DNA from: Mesaphorura yosii
Taxonomy: Eukaryota > Arthropoda > Collembola > Poduromorpha > Tullbergiidae
Length of the DNA: 64,000 bases
Direction: 5' to 3'
NCBI GenBank assembly: GCA_009869945.1
Contig: WIXG01000073.1
Coordinates: 1-64,000, forward strand
Below are positions 13,801-23,169 of this stretch, one piece after another. The position numbers were made by a program, and so were the translations under genes. Every line of letters begins with the position of its first letter. Position 1 is the stretch's first letter. The notes under the pieces were generated by a model. It was not told where the DNA came from, ran no database searches, and saw only the letters and a program-made list of their open reading frames with translations.

Positions 13801-14125
13801 ATCCGTAGTCGAATATAACAGAAGAAGCAACATTTTAAAAGGACATAAATAAATTATTTATAACAAATGACGATGACGAAACAAGACTCAAGACACGTAA
13901 ACTACCAAATTACGGCTATCGATGCATCGTTTTAGAATATAATTTCAACAGCATTTTGCAATATTTCGAATTATGGTATGTACAAAATAAAACACATCAA
14001 TTTTTACTCTTTGGATGTACCCCTGAACTGGTTAAAGAATTTGTTGAAGTCCTAGACAGATAGTTGCTAAAGTTAAATCACATTTCCGGCGTCGGTGTTC
14101 CCGATGATTTCTAGCTCCCACCCTC
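7831..14125. other. Gene-poor intergenic region, about 6.3 kb
   Basis: This stretch lies between the start of the TNFR-like gene and the end of STT3B. It should carry the TNFR-like promoter and upstream elements. ORFs up to about 110 codons occur (for example 8355-8687 minus and 10597-10863 plus), but none shows codon bias, a recognisable domain or consistent neighbouring exons. TAATTA-type and GCATT/CGCAT words are frequent. No RNA gene or mobile element was recognised. Confidence 0.5.
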
Positions 14126-17100
14126 TCACTTGGATGATTTTGTTCCCTTTACTACCGCTGGGCGATCTCGCAGAGTTCCCTTCCGTTTCTTACTTGTCTG
14201 AACGCACAAATTCAAAACTACAATTTGCAGATCGTCCTCATTGTCCATCATTCAATTAAATTTGCCTTACTTTTTTGGTTATGAAGGACTTGGTTTTAAT
14301 TTTTCTGGAACTTCTGGGAATTCTTGGGCGATTAAATTCATGGGGCTTCTTCACTCGGTAAATTCGCACTAGCCAGTGTTCAGAAGTGTAACTTTCCTCG
14401 AGGTAAGTCAAGTCGATGTTCTTGTTCCCGATCGGCGAGTTTCTAGTCCTGTCATATCCGGTTTGCCCTCCAATCTACGAATAAAAATGCCCAAAATTAG
14501 TATTGCAATTTGTGTGAAAGAAACGGCAAAGGAGTAAGGATGAAAACTTACGCGAACGTCCCCGAAGCGATAGTAGGACAGTTTATACATTAAGCAGTTC
14601 AGCATAGTTTGCGAAGCTTCACTGTCCACACGATATTCTCCTTTAGCTGTGAAATAGTCTGCTTCCTGCAAAACATGTGGTTTCAATGTTTCAAAAGTCT
14701 CGTTCATTTTAAACTATTTTATAGCATTTAGAAAACTTACTCGAATGTCTTGTGGGTGCTCGCCTTCTGCAATTCGAACCATCCAAAGGAATTTGTTAAT
14801 ATCATCGCCAGAATAGCCAATCAGTCCCCCAAAGATAACGAGAACATAATCCACATCCAAACTTGTCATAATTTCGTACGCCTTTGGTTCTGTGCTTGAC
14901 ATGGCTTTGCCGACCTATCAAAATAGCAGCATTGTTGTCTAATCCAAGCTGTGTGCTTTTGGGACTGAGTTGACATTTAAGCCCGATGCTCTTAACTTAC
15001 CAGCGCGATGTGACTGTTGTTCCACGTATTGTTATCCACCAGTGTCGTCCGATTCCCCATTCCTGCTATCTGATACCCATAATCCCACCTGCGGTCACAC
15101 AGAGCAGAGGAACAGGTCTGAGCAAATGCATAGGCTTTTCAGAGACTTATGGAATGGTGACATACCATGACATGATTCTAGCATTGTCTTCAGTGTTCTG
15201 CCAAAGCCAAAAGTAAGCCTCGCGGAAATCATCCAAAATTTGTCTCCCGCTTTGGTCATATGTAGCTAAAACTACACTTGGACTAGAGTATGCATTTGAA
15301 GTCACCCAAGTACAATGAACAGCGAACAAGAGCAGAATGAAAAGTACTGCAATTAGTACAATAACTCGCAGATTTCCACCAATCGAATTTTCATCTTTGT
15401 TTTGTTCGTGAGGCATCTTTCGGACTTTTCCTGCCTGAAAGGTTAAATCAGTTTAAATTCTCCTTCTACATATACCGACAGGCCTGACCTGCGAGTATTT
15501 TCTTAAATTTCTTACCTCGTCATACAGATTGTCATTCTTTCCAGCTTGATCAGCCTGGGGATTTTCGTCGTCTTTGAGGTAAATGTTGAACACAGATGAA
15601 AATGCAATAGCACTTAACACGCAAACGCAAGGAGTGAGAGTTAGAATCAATCGGACCATCACTCCAGCGAAATATGACGCGAACAAGGCATAAAGCACAA
15701 CTGTAACAAGATGAATTTGAATTTAGAGCATTGTTCCAATTAGTACCCTTTCGATTTCATAGGCGTAGGCGCTTTTCACTTACTGAAAACCCTTTCGTCA
15801 TTGACTTTCTTGATACAGTACCAGACTCCCACAGGAAAAGTTGTTACCAAAATGTGCAGATCGAAGAAGAGAGAAAACCAGGTGGTCGGTTGATGTTCTG
15901 AAACAGAGGCGATAATGGGAATGTGGATCTTCGCATAGCCAGTATCCCAGAGAGAATAGAAACGTCCACTCCAAGGAGCAATTACTCCTGCGTAGGTCAA
16001 ACCAACAACGGCTAAGAATACAACTCCAGCCGAGACAGCGCTGGCCAGAAGAAAGAAGTGTCTGAATTCGGTTTTGCTCAAGAATCTTTGAAGGTATTTC
16101 AAAAATGCCACTGCATTTAGAAGAGCAAATACACCTGCAAATGGCAAAGCAAACATGACGCAAATGATAGTAGCGTCACATGTTCAGGTGATTTAAAAAT
16201 GTCAAGTTACCCGCAGATGCCATGTGTTCGCTGGTTCTAATTGGTTGGAAACCGACGAATGGAATTTGCATGCTAAGAATTAGACCCAGTATGAAGAAGC
16301 TGGTGTAGGCCGTATAAATTCGGTGAGAAAATCTTCCCATCAATATTAGTACAAACACATGCAGAGGGATCAAGTTGATGATGAATACGTAACCTCCCCA
16401 AGCAGACACCTGGAGTTGTAAAAATCGGTTACGTTTAGTGTGTACACAATTAAAGAGTACCGAACGAGAGAGTTCAACTTTACCATGTAAAAGTATGATA
16501 AAGCCGCTGCACATGCCCAATACAATGATCCAGACTTTACAGCTCGAATCCAGAAGTAGAATGTAAGTTGCAAGGCGAAAATGGCTATTCCTTCATTATC
16601 ATATGAGCCAGCCACAGATCTACTGATGTAGCCTGAGAGAAAGAGATGTCAGAATTAAATGCATGTGACATTTAGAAAGACTTTCAAATGCTATTGATTC
16701 TCCCGTCGCAATTCATACCTGGAACTATAGCTATGAATCCTGCAGCGAAAAGTCCGGCGCCTGGGGACCATATTTCTTTGGTTAGGAAATATGTGGCTAT
16801 CGCAGTCAGTCCACTGAAATGTAAAAGCCACCGATTCAATAGAATGTCATGATCATGAAAGACGAAAGCCAAACAGAAACACGCGTACCTGAAAACTGGA
16901 GCGAGGAACACGCATATATCCCTAATATGCACAGGAATGTTGAGCAATGAAAGCACGTAATGAATTGATCCGCTGGTTATCATTAAACCAGGATACACAG
17001 TACCACCTGAAGAATATAAGACGATCACAATACGCGATCAGAATCTGTAATTATACTGCAGATTAAATACTTCGTGTAAGTATTAACTCACCAACAATTC

Positions 17101-17489
17101 GGCCCAACGGATACCATGCACGATCGTCAAACCAATTCAGGAATTTATAGAAATCGTGCTCAACCATATACGCTGTTGCACGGTAGTTAAACCTGAATTA
17201 AAATGGCATGGCACATGGTCATATTATTTCAATCTTCAAGAGAAAGGTTGAAGACAAAATTTTCACTGGCTTACCAGGGATCAAATTCATGAATAATACT
17301 TTCGAATCTGATGACAGAAAACAGTCTCGATAAGAACCCCGTCAACCATGCAATCGTCAGCACAGCAAATGTGATGAGGCTCAACGTCCCAACGTATCTC
17401 TTGTCACCGCCATTACCGGACTGGCTCTCGTGATTTGCTGGAGCCAGTGTGTCCGATGACGTCCCCGCGTTCGCGTTCCCTTTCGCCAT
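14126..17489 (-). CDS. STT3B: Oligosaccharyltransferase catalytic subunit STT3B
   Basis: Fourteen coding exons on the minus strand give about 770 residues, close to the usual 800 or so. STT3 is the multi-pass ER membrane enzyme that transfers the dolichol-linked oligosaccharide to Asn in N-X-S/T sequons. Visible signatures in order are: first acidic motif in [15 protein letters not shown]; second acidic motif in [20 protein letters not shown] in the mobile external loop; the catalytic [21 protein letters not shown], split by an intron after the first W; VGKAMSS; and [20 protein letters not shown]. Hydrophobic segments span exons 3-9. The acidic, Asn-rich linker ([10 protein letters not shown]) and the Lys/Arg-rich tail resemble STT3B more than STT3A. 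The start at 17489 is supported by the Ser/Gly/Asn-rich cytosolic N terminus before the first span. It is divergent from the eS12 gene. Confidence 0.96.
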
Positions 17490-18639
17490 TTTAAGCTGGT
17501 GCTGATACTGATTACGAAGGTGGTCTTAAAGCTTTGTTTGAATGATTGCGTTGAATCCAGATGTCAAAGGATTGAAGACTGCTGGACCTGATCTGGATTT
17601 CTGGATGGAGCCGAGCCGGGGTGATTGGTTCGATGCGGTCAAATTTTCGTATTGCGCCCGACTTTTAAAACTAAGTTCTCTATTAATCACCACATGCTCA
17701 CGGATTCCTGGAGAAGATGTACTCAAATATGCAATTTTCAGGACAAGCGATAATTAAACACTAATTAAAACTGCTGGACAGTCAGTTCCATTCCTTCCAG
17801 CACCTGTCTGTTCCGTATTTCTTACGCACGGTCGAGCAACCTGTGTACCTGTGTTTCCATTAATATTTTGTCTCTTGAACTATGGAACAGAGAAATGTGT
17901 CGTGCACTCCACGTAGCTATCAACATTTGCCGTGAATTCGTCTGCCTGCCTATTGACATTCGCATTCACGACTCGCTTTCTTTCCACGTCTCACACAAGC
18001 CAATCCAAATAAGCCGGTTGTTATTGCTGGATGGGGCCGGGATTTAAAGCTCATTCAAACTAGGCACCTACATCGCGAGGCTCAGCCGCATAGATGGCAC
18101 GAACGCTGTTGTATTAACCGGCTTTCGCACGCGGCAGCGGAGAAGCCATTGCAATTTGAACAGAAAAGAGACGTGGTCGAGCAGCAGCAGCAGCAGCAGT
18201 GCAGCGTGAAGAAAGTTCATATTGCAGAAATTACTTGAGTTACAGAAGTGTGTTGAGTCTGTGAATGCGTATGCGGCTTAAATTAATTACGAAATTGGAT
18301 CAGTTTAAGCCAACTATTTAACCACCTTTGTTTCCGGGAAATCATTGTAAGTCCTAGTCAGAACTTTTGCTGGATTTTACGTATTTTAATTAGTGATTCA
18401 AGTTCCTTGCAGCGTTCTTGGCGGTGTGCTCTGCACCTGCTTGTTACACGAAACGTGCAGGCGAGCATAAGTCCAAGATATCCAATTCCTAGCATGACCT
18501 AACTTCATTAGCGTAGCCAGCGTCAAATTAAGAATTGTGCACTGTCATTCTGTCAGTTCTCACGTTAATTGAAGCCATCGTATTGTTGTTAACTAATTAA
18601 ATCTCTGATTTTTCAATTTTCAGAAGGAACTCTGCAAAT
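17490..18639. other. Divergent promoter region of STT3B and eS12
   Basis: About 1.15 kb separates the two start codons. It holds both promoters and a 5' leader for eS12; an intron acceptor (ATTTTCAG) ends at 18623, just before the eS12 start at 18640, so the leader is probably spliced. An AGC trinucleotide run lies at 18180-18199. No other gene is visible. Confidence 0.6.
18180..18199. repeat. (AGC)n microsatellite
   Basis: A perfect trinucleotide run of six to seven units in the probable eS12 leader/promoter region. Confidence 0.85.
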
Positions 18640-19409
18640 ATGTCTGATGCGGAAGGGTAAGTGCAGATTACTTAAGCGTAACCATGCCACTATTAACATT
18701 AGCCACTACCTGTAATAATACTGTACTGGAATTCTTCTATTCATGGAGCTAATGCAATGACTTTGGTTGTCCTTGCAGAGATGATGTTCCCATGACCGTC
18801 GACGCCGACGATGGAGATGTTGGAGGAGATGCACCTTCTGGGGAATTCGATGTTAACGTCGCTCTTCAAGAAGTTCTGAAGCTGGCGTTAGTCAATGATG
18901 GGCTTTGTCGCGGGCTGCATGAAGCAGTAAAAACTTTAGACAAGTGAGTCTACTTCTGGGTACTTTTATCAAGCCTGACCTGGCATGTCAAACTCAGCAT
19001 GTTCTCTCTTGCTCATGCGTTCATTTAATTTCGGACTTTAGGCGTCAAGCCCTGATGTGCGTGTTGGCTGAGGATTGCGATGAGGCAATGTACAAAAAGC
19101 TGGTTATCGCTTTGTGTTCCGAACACGGTATTCCACTACTTCGTGTTGACAACAACAAGAAACTTGGTGAATGGGCCGGCCTTTGTAAGATCGATAAGGA
19201 AGGCAAAGCCCGAAAAGTCGTGAGATGCTCGTGCGTTGTAATCAGGGTAAGTCCAGCTAAATCTACAACTTCAATCAAGAATCATACAACTCCCTGAAGA
19301 CTGAAGCCCTAATTCTATATTTCCTTCATGAATACAGGACTTTGGCGCTGATTCACCGGCTCGAGATCAAGTACTTGAGTACATCAAGGTGCAAGACACT
19401 CGGGGTTAA
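18640..19409 (+). CDS. RPS12: Small ribosomal subunit protein eS12
   Basis: Four coding exons (18640-18656, 18779-18943, 19042-19246, 19338-19409) give 152 residues. This is a conserved eukaryote-specific 40S protein. The match is direct: [52 protein letters not shown] and [17 protein letters not shown] follow the family in order. The first coding exon is only 17 nt (MSDAE plus two bases), common for ribosomal-protein genes. The acidic N-terminal extension ([13 protein letters not shown]) makes it about 20 residues longer than vertebrate eS12. The TAA at 19407-19409 follows QDTRG. Head-to-head with STT3B. Confidence 0.98.
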
Positions 19410-19933
19410 CGGAAGCAATTTCCACGGCTATCTGAAAGAAATTGTTATACATTTTATTACTTAATGTATGACCAGATTTAGAATAATAAGAGAAGAGATT
19501 GAAAATTATGTGTCGTGTGGTTTTTACGTTCATAATTCAGCATTAGTCCGTGGCTTATTTACCTGTTTAAGAAAGAACTTTACAAAAAGGAAATGGCGTT
19601 ACAGGTGATTTCGAAGTTGAGTGAACCACTTCTACTCATGCTGTTTCGACTTTTCTGGGATAAAAGTGACATCCGACTCACACATTTGGAAAAGTCATTA
19701 GCCAGATTCGAGGTCTCACTTTTGCGCCTTTTAGCACTTCTGCAAAAGTGAGATATGTCTCACTTATAGGTTCACGTTTGCTGTTTTTCCAAGGTACAGA
19801 GTCGAATTCCAAATGGATTTTAGTTCATGAGATCAGTCGGAATTTAAATTAAAGTAATTTATCAACTTTAACGCATCGAATTTAAGTTTCGAAGCTTGAG
19901 CAAGCAAGCCAGTGATCATCACTGACCATCGAC
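19410..19933. other. eS12 3' region with AAAAGTGAC-type repeats
   Basis: This holds the 3' UTR of eS12 and, from about 19640, several copies of an AAAAGTGA(C/G) word on both strands, including a perfect hairpin at 19714-19753. No gene is visible. Confidence 0.5.
19714..19753. repeat. Perfect 12-bp inverted repeat (hairpin)
   Basis: TCTCACTTTTGC at 19714-19725 is exactly complementary to GCAAAAGTGAGA at 19742-19753, with a 16-nt loop. It belongs to the AAAAGTGAC word cluster that flanks the small gene at 19934-20268. Confidence 0.75.
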
Positions 19934-20268
19934 ATGAGTTCTAAGCCCAAGAACACCGGATCTGAAGCAAGAGGCAGAAGGTCATTATCTGGACCACTGA
20001 AGAGGAACTCCAAATTGCTGAGTACATCAGCGAGCATCCGTATCTCGGCAAAAATCAGGTGAGCAAACCAAATTGTTTTTCTAATGCAATGGAATTCAAT
20101 TAAATTTCATATCCAAGAAACCCGTTCCTTCATAATTTTCAGGCCAAGGAGACATTGACCCAATATTTGTCCAAGTTGATGGCACGGGTGGGACTGAATG
20201 ATTGCAATTCGAAACAAATAAACAACTACATGTCCATGAAAAAGTACGAAGACACACAAGTGGATTAA
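19934..20268 (+). pseudogene. Small spliced gene with a broken frame (unknown family)
   Basis: A frame beginning with KRQKVIIWTTEEELQIAEYI runs to a consensus donor (CAG|GTGAGC, 20057/20058). It continues in phase after an acceptor (TTTTCAG|GCC, exon from 20143) into AKETLTQYLSKLMARVG and KQINNYMSMKKYEDTQVD, stopping at 20266-20268. The preserved frame across a good intron suggests former coding. However, the only nearby methionine (MSSKPKNTGSEA, 19934) is in a different frame, and a TGA lies in frame just upstream of KRQK. A one-base indel near 19970 would join the two parts. The tryptophan- and helix-rich pattern vaguely recalls Myb/SANT-type DNA-binding domains, but I do not recognise it. 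An unseen upstream exon or a sequence error are alternatives. Confidence 0.35.
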
Positions 20269-20284
20269 TCAAACTGGACAAGGA

Positions 20285-20460
20285 GTGCATGAAAAGTTAC
20301 TTTCGGAAAAGTAATTTTTTGACTTTTCTGTCGGGTTTGCTTTTGGCTCACGACAAAAAGTGACTTTTCGAAGTCACATCTTGGACTGGGCTATTATCAC
20401 TTTTTTCTGTTACCGAAGTCATTTCATTCCAACAGCAAAACTTTCGTGACTTGCTGACGA
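20285..20460. repeat. Cluster of AAAAGTGAC/GTCACTTTT words
   Basis: Several copies of AAAAGTGAC or its complement occur here (for example the near-palindrome GTGACTTTTCGAAGTCAC). They resemble the cluster at 19640-19760, so similar repeats flank the small broken gene on both sides. Nature unknown. Confidence 0.4.
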
Positions 20461-21004
20461 GCCACAGATTTCATACATATTCCTGTGAATCGTTAAACCT
20501 TGTTTCGAAGAGAGCTGAAGTATTTACATACGTAACCGATCATCACTTGTTCGAAATTGATCAAAATCGTGCAGAATTCGGAAATGAATGAAACGAGGCT
20601 TGTTATTGGGCGTAGAATCGAATTCATGAATTAATCAGGTGGATGCCAAAATCTACTCAGCGCTTGTTAAGGGCAAATCGTAAATCCTTTCAGTAGCACG
20701 TAGTTGTAAACTTGGAGAACAATAGATGTTCGATTGTTAAAAGTACATGTGAACTGTGCTGATGCTGATAAGGCTTCTTTTCTCCACGGCTTGAACAAAC
20801 TTTGAAATTATTTGATACGAATCAGTTCAGCCGTTGACCAAAGTTGTGAATGAAAGCGTAAAGCAATGTTTGGACAGTTTGAGCAGTAATTTGCGTCATC
20901 GTCGCCGCTTAATCGTGAGGGCTGGAGTTGGAGTCTGAACTCCACTGACATTGCGTCCGTTTGAAAGTCAAACTATTACGTCCAATACAGAAAGAGGCGG
21001 AGGG
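20461..21004. other. Upstream region of peptide gene A
   Basis: About 540 bp with no recognisable gene. It lies directly upstream of the first TATA box of the peptide pair and should contain its regulatory elements. Confidence 0.5.
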
Positions 21005-21011
21005 TATAAAA
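21005..21011 (+). promoter_or_regulatory. TATA box of peptide gene A
   Basis: TATAAAA preceded by GGCGGAGGG, 93 bp before the start codon of gene A. The same GCGGAGGGTATAAA block precedes gene B at 21852, which supports a duplicated core promoter. Confidence 0.75.
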
Positions 21012-21097
21012 CGATCGCCTCCAGATCGCCGCATCATCATTCCTCTTCACTTGCTCGACTTAGTCTCGACAGAGAATTAGGAAACTCGAACTCAACA

Positions 21098-21434
21098 ATG
21101 GCCCTCAAAAAGATTGCAGTCTTCGCCGTTTTCTTGGCAGTTTTCGTGATGGTATTCGCCATGCCAGCTGTAAGTCCTCCATTGTGAAGTCCTCCATCGC
21201 TGTACGGCTGGAGCTCATTTCTGTCTTATTTCAGGAGGAAGACGAGGACGCTGAGGCGAACAGCCGCTTTTTTGGATGGGCTTACAGTAAGTTCGTTCGA
21301 AAAGTTATTTCTCACTTAAGCATTCGAAAGTCGTCAGAGCTACATTTCGGCTTTTTATTGCAGCTGCACCGAAACCAGCACCGAACAACAGCACCGTCCA
21401 GTGGGTCCCACTTGGAACTCTCCTCTTTGGTTAA
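21098..21434 (+). CDS. Small secreted peptide precursor A (unrecognised family, possible amidated peptide)
   Basis: Three exons (21098-21169, 21235-21286, 21364-21434) with consensus splice sites give 64 residues. Layout: a signal peptide (MALKKIAVFAVFLAVFVMVF, cleavage probably near residues 21-24), a short acidic segment (EEDEDAEAN), an Arg (NSR), then a conserved core FFGWAYTAPKP followed by NNSTVQWVPLGTLLFG and a stop. The precursor ends in glycine, so a TLLF-amide could be made by peptidylglycine alpha-amidation; NNST offers an N-glycosylation sequon. It is paralogous to gene B about 0.5 kb downstream, exon for exon, and the shared segments lie in the signal, core and C terminus. A TATA box lies at 21005 and AATAAA at 21595. 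Hormone/neuropeptide and antimicrobial peptide are both possible; no known family is recognised. Confidence 0.8.
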
Positions 21435-21594
21435 AATTTCCAGCACACATCATCAAATTGGCAAACGCACAACGGCACGAATTGCAAAATTGAATCATTA
21501 TCCTTATCACAAGCACGCATGGCATAAATTCTAGTCGTGACTTTCATCTTCCTTGACCCAGTCTTCAAGATTGAATGAAGCTCGATGTTCACGA

Positions 21595-21600
21595 AATAAA
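21595..21600 (+). terminator. Poly(A) signal of peptide gene A
   Basis: AATAAA 161 bp after the stop of gene A. Confidence 0.6.
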
Positions 21601-21851
21601 AATTACACCATTGCAAACTTCAACTGAGTGTGTGTGTAAGAATTATTCCAAATGCAAAAATAGCATGGAACATTTTCATTTTGGCTTCGTTTTTCACTTC
21701 AAGTTCACGGATACATCCATTCATCTCGCCACCAGCTGAGTAAATATACTCCAAGTTCCACATAAAATTGTTCCATGTTCGAGAACGGAGATTTACTTCG
21801 CCTTCCGTGCAGCGCGTCTGGCTCTCAATGTCAATGACGACTTGCGGAGGG

Positions 21852-21858
21852 TATAAAT
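21852..21858 (+). promoter_or_regulatory. TATA box of peptide gene B
   Basis: TATAAAT preceded by TGCGGAGGG, 110 bp before the start of gene B; the same block as in gene A. Confidence 0.75.
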
Positions 21859-21961
21859 ACATTTCCAGGCGAGATGTGTGTCAACCTTCTTCATGCAAAC
21901 GTAAATTGTCTTAAGCCAGGTTCATTGTTGTGAAACTCACCAAATTCCGACTCCATTTGCA

Positions 21962-23063
21962 ATGGCACTCAGAAAGCTTGCGGTCTTCGCCATCTTTTTG
22001 GCAGTTTTCGTGGCAGCTTTCGCCATGCTTCCAGTAAGTTTCAATCATTTACCGGTTTTAGATCTCCGATCCTGGACTAAATTGCTGAATATTCACTTTT
22101 CAGGAAGCCGACGATTCTGAGATGAATACTCGCATTTTTGGATGGGCTTACTGTAAGTGCAATTGCAGTAAGATTTATTTTACTAGTTCCGCCTTGAGCA
22201 TGTCCAGAATCGCATTTGTGAATACCGTATTTACTGAATTACTACGTCCCGTGAAATTATAGACCCGGGCGTTCTATCTTGCTGTGGTCACGTCAAAATC
22301 ATGCATTTGAAATATTAGAACACCCTGATTTGGTCAAGTTGTGAACAATAGAAATAGTTAAGCGCGATTTAGTGGAGGTTTGCTTTTATATTTATCGTTG
22401 TAGCATGCAGTAAACTTAGTTTCACAGTCGACTTAATTAAACCATATTCGGTAAGCATGAACCAAACGCAGACGGGCCTTTTCTCCCAAAGACTTATGAA
22501 CCAATACATTGGCTCAGACTGAAGGAGCGAACTGTGGGCAACGGAGTGAATTGTGTAAACTTGTTCGTGGTCGAAGAGAAACATAAGGACGTGAATGACC
22601 ATGCTCACGCCCCACCAATTTCTGTGCCCTTGACTTCGACAAGAAAACTGGAAATCCTGGGGAGGATCTCATTAACGAGTTCTACTGCAGGCACATCTTT
22701 GAACAGGCTACAAACTGGCACTCGCATTCGAAGGAAAGTAATGGACGATAACGTGTAAGTCGAAGATAAGCAAACTTTACACCGTCTTCAATTACTCTGC
22801 GAGATGTGCCATCTTCACAAAAGACACAAAATGTGTTCACTTGAACTTGAAACAAAAAAATGCTCCCCGTCGTATTACAACGCCCAGGCGTTCTATTTTG
22901 TCGTGATCACGCCAAAATTTGGACATTGAAACCATACAACCCTTGAGTTTATAATTCGGTAAATACAATAATCTTTCTGCTTTCTTTTCCAGCTGCACCG
23001 AAGCCAATTGGTAATAATTCCACCATTCAGTTTGCTCCGCTAGGTTCTGTCCTCTTCGGTTAA
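21962..23063 (+). CDS. Small secreted peptide precursor B (tandem paralogue of A)
   Basis: Three exons (21962-22033, 22104-22152, 22993-23063) at the same positions and phases as gene A give 63 residues. Signal peptide MALRKLAVFAIFLAVFVAAF, short acidic segment (EADDSEMN), Arg (NTR), core IFGWAYSAPKP, then NNSTIQFAPLGSVLFG and stop. Compared with A, the acidic segment varies while GWAY, APKP, NNST, Q-x-x-PLG and LFG are kept. That is the pattern expected of a functional mature peptide. The second intron is 840 bp against 77 bp in A, apparently because of an inserted element at about 22227-22966. AATAAA lies at 23151. Confidence 0.8.
22227..22966. mobile_element. Candidate small terminal-inverted-repeat element in intron 2 of gene B
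   Basis: GTATTTACTGAATTA at 22227-22241 is complementary (14 of 15) to TAATTCGGTAAATAC at 22952-22966. Just inside each end lies a diverged copy of a block around GGGCGTTCTAT...GTCACG.CAAAAT (about 22265-22299 and 22883-22917), in direct orientation. The paralogous intron of gene A lacks all of this, as expected for an insertion of about 740 bp. A short open stretch inside (about 22610-22747) reads TNFCALDFDKKTGNPGEDLI and onward to a stop; I do not recognise it, and it may be captured coding sequence. No clear target-site duplication was identified. Confidence 0.45.
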
Positions 23064-23150
23064 GTTTTATTTCAAGCAAAAGTGTCATTTATCTAATGCG
23101 CCTGAAAAAATGAATTCACCAGTATTCTGTACATATTTTGCCGCACTTTA

Positions 23151-23156
23151 AATAAA
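23151..23156 (+). terminator. Poly(A) signal of peptide gene B
   Basis: AATAAA 88 bp after the stop of gene B. Confidence 0.6.
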
Positions 23157-23169
23157 TATCTGTGAATAT

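Noticed and set aside
15798..16163. 121-codon minus-strand ORF within STT3B
   Set aside because: Shifted-frame shadow of the true STT3B exon, which carries [10 protein letters not shown].
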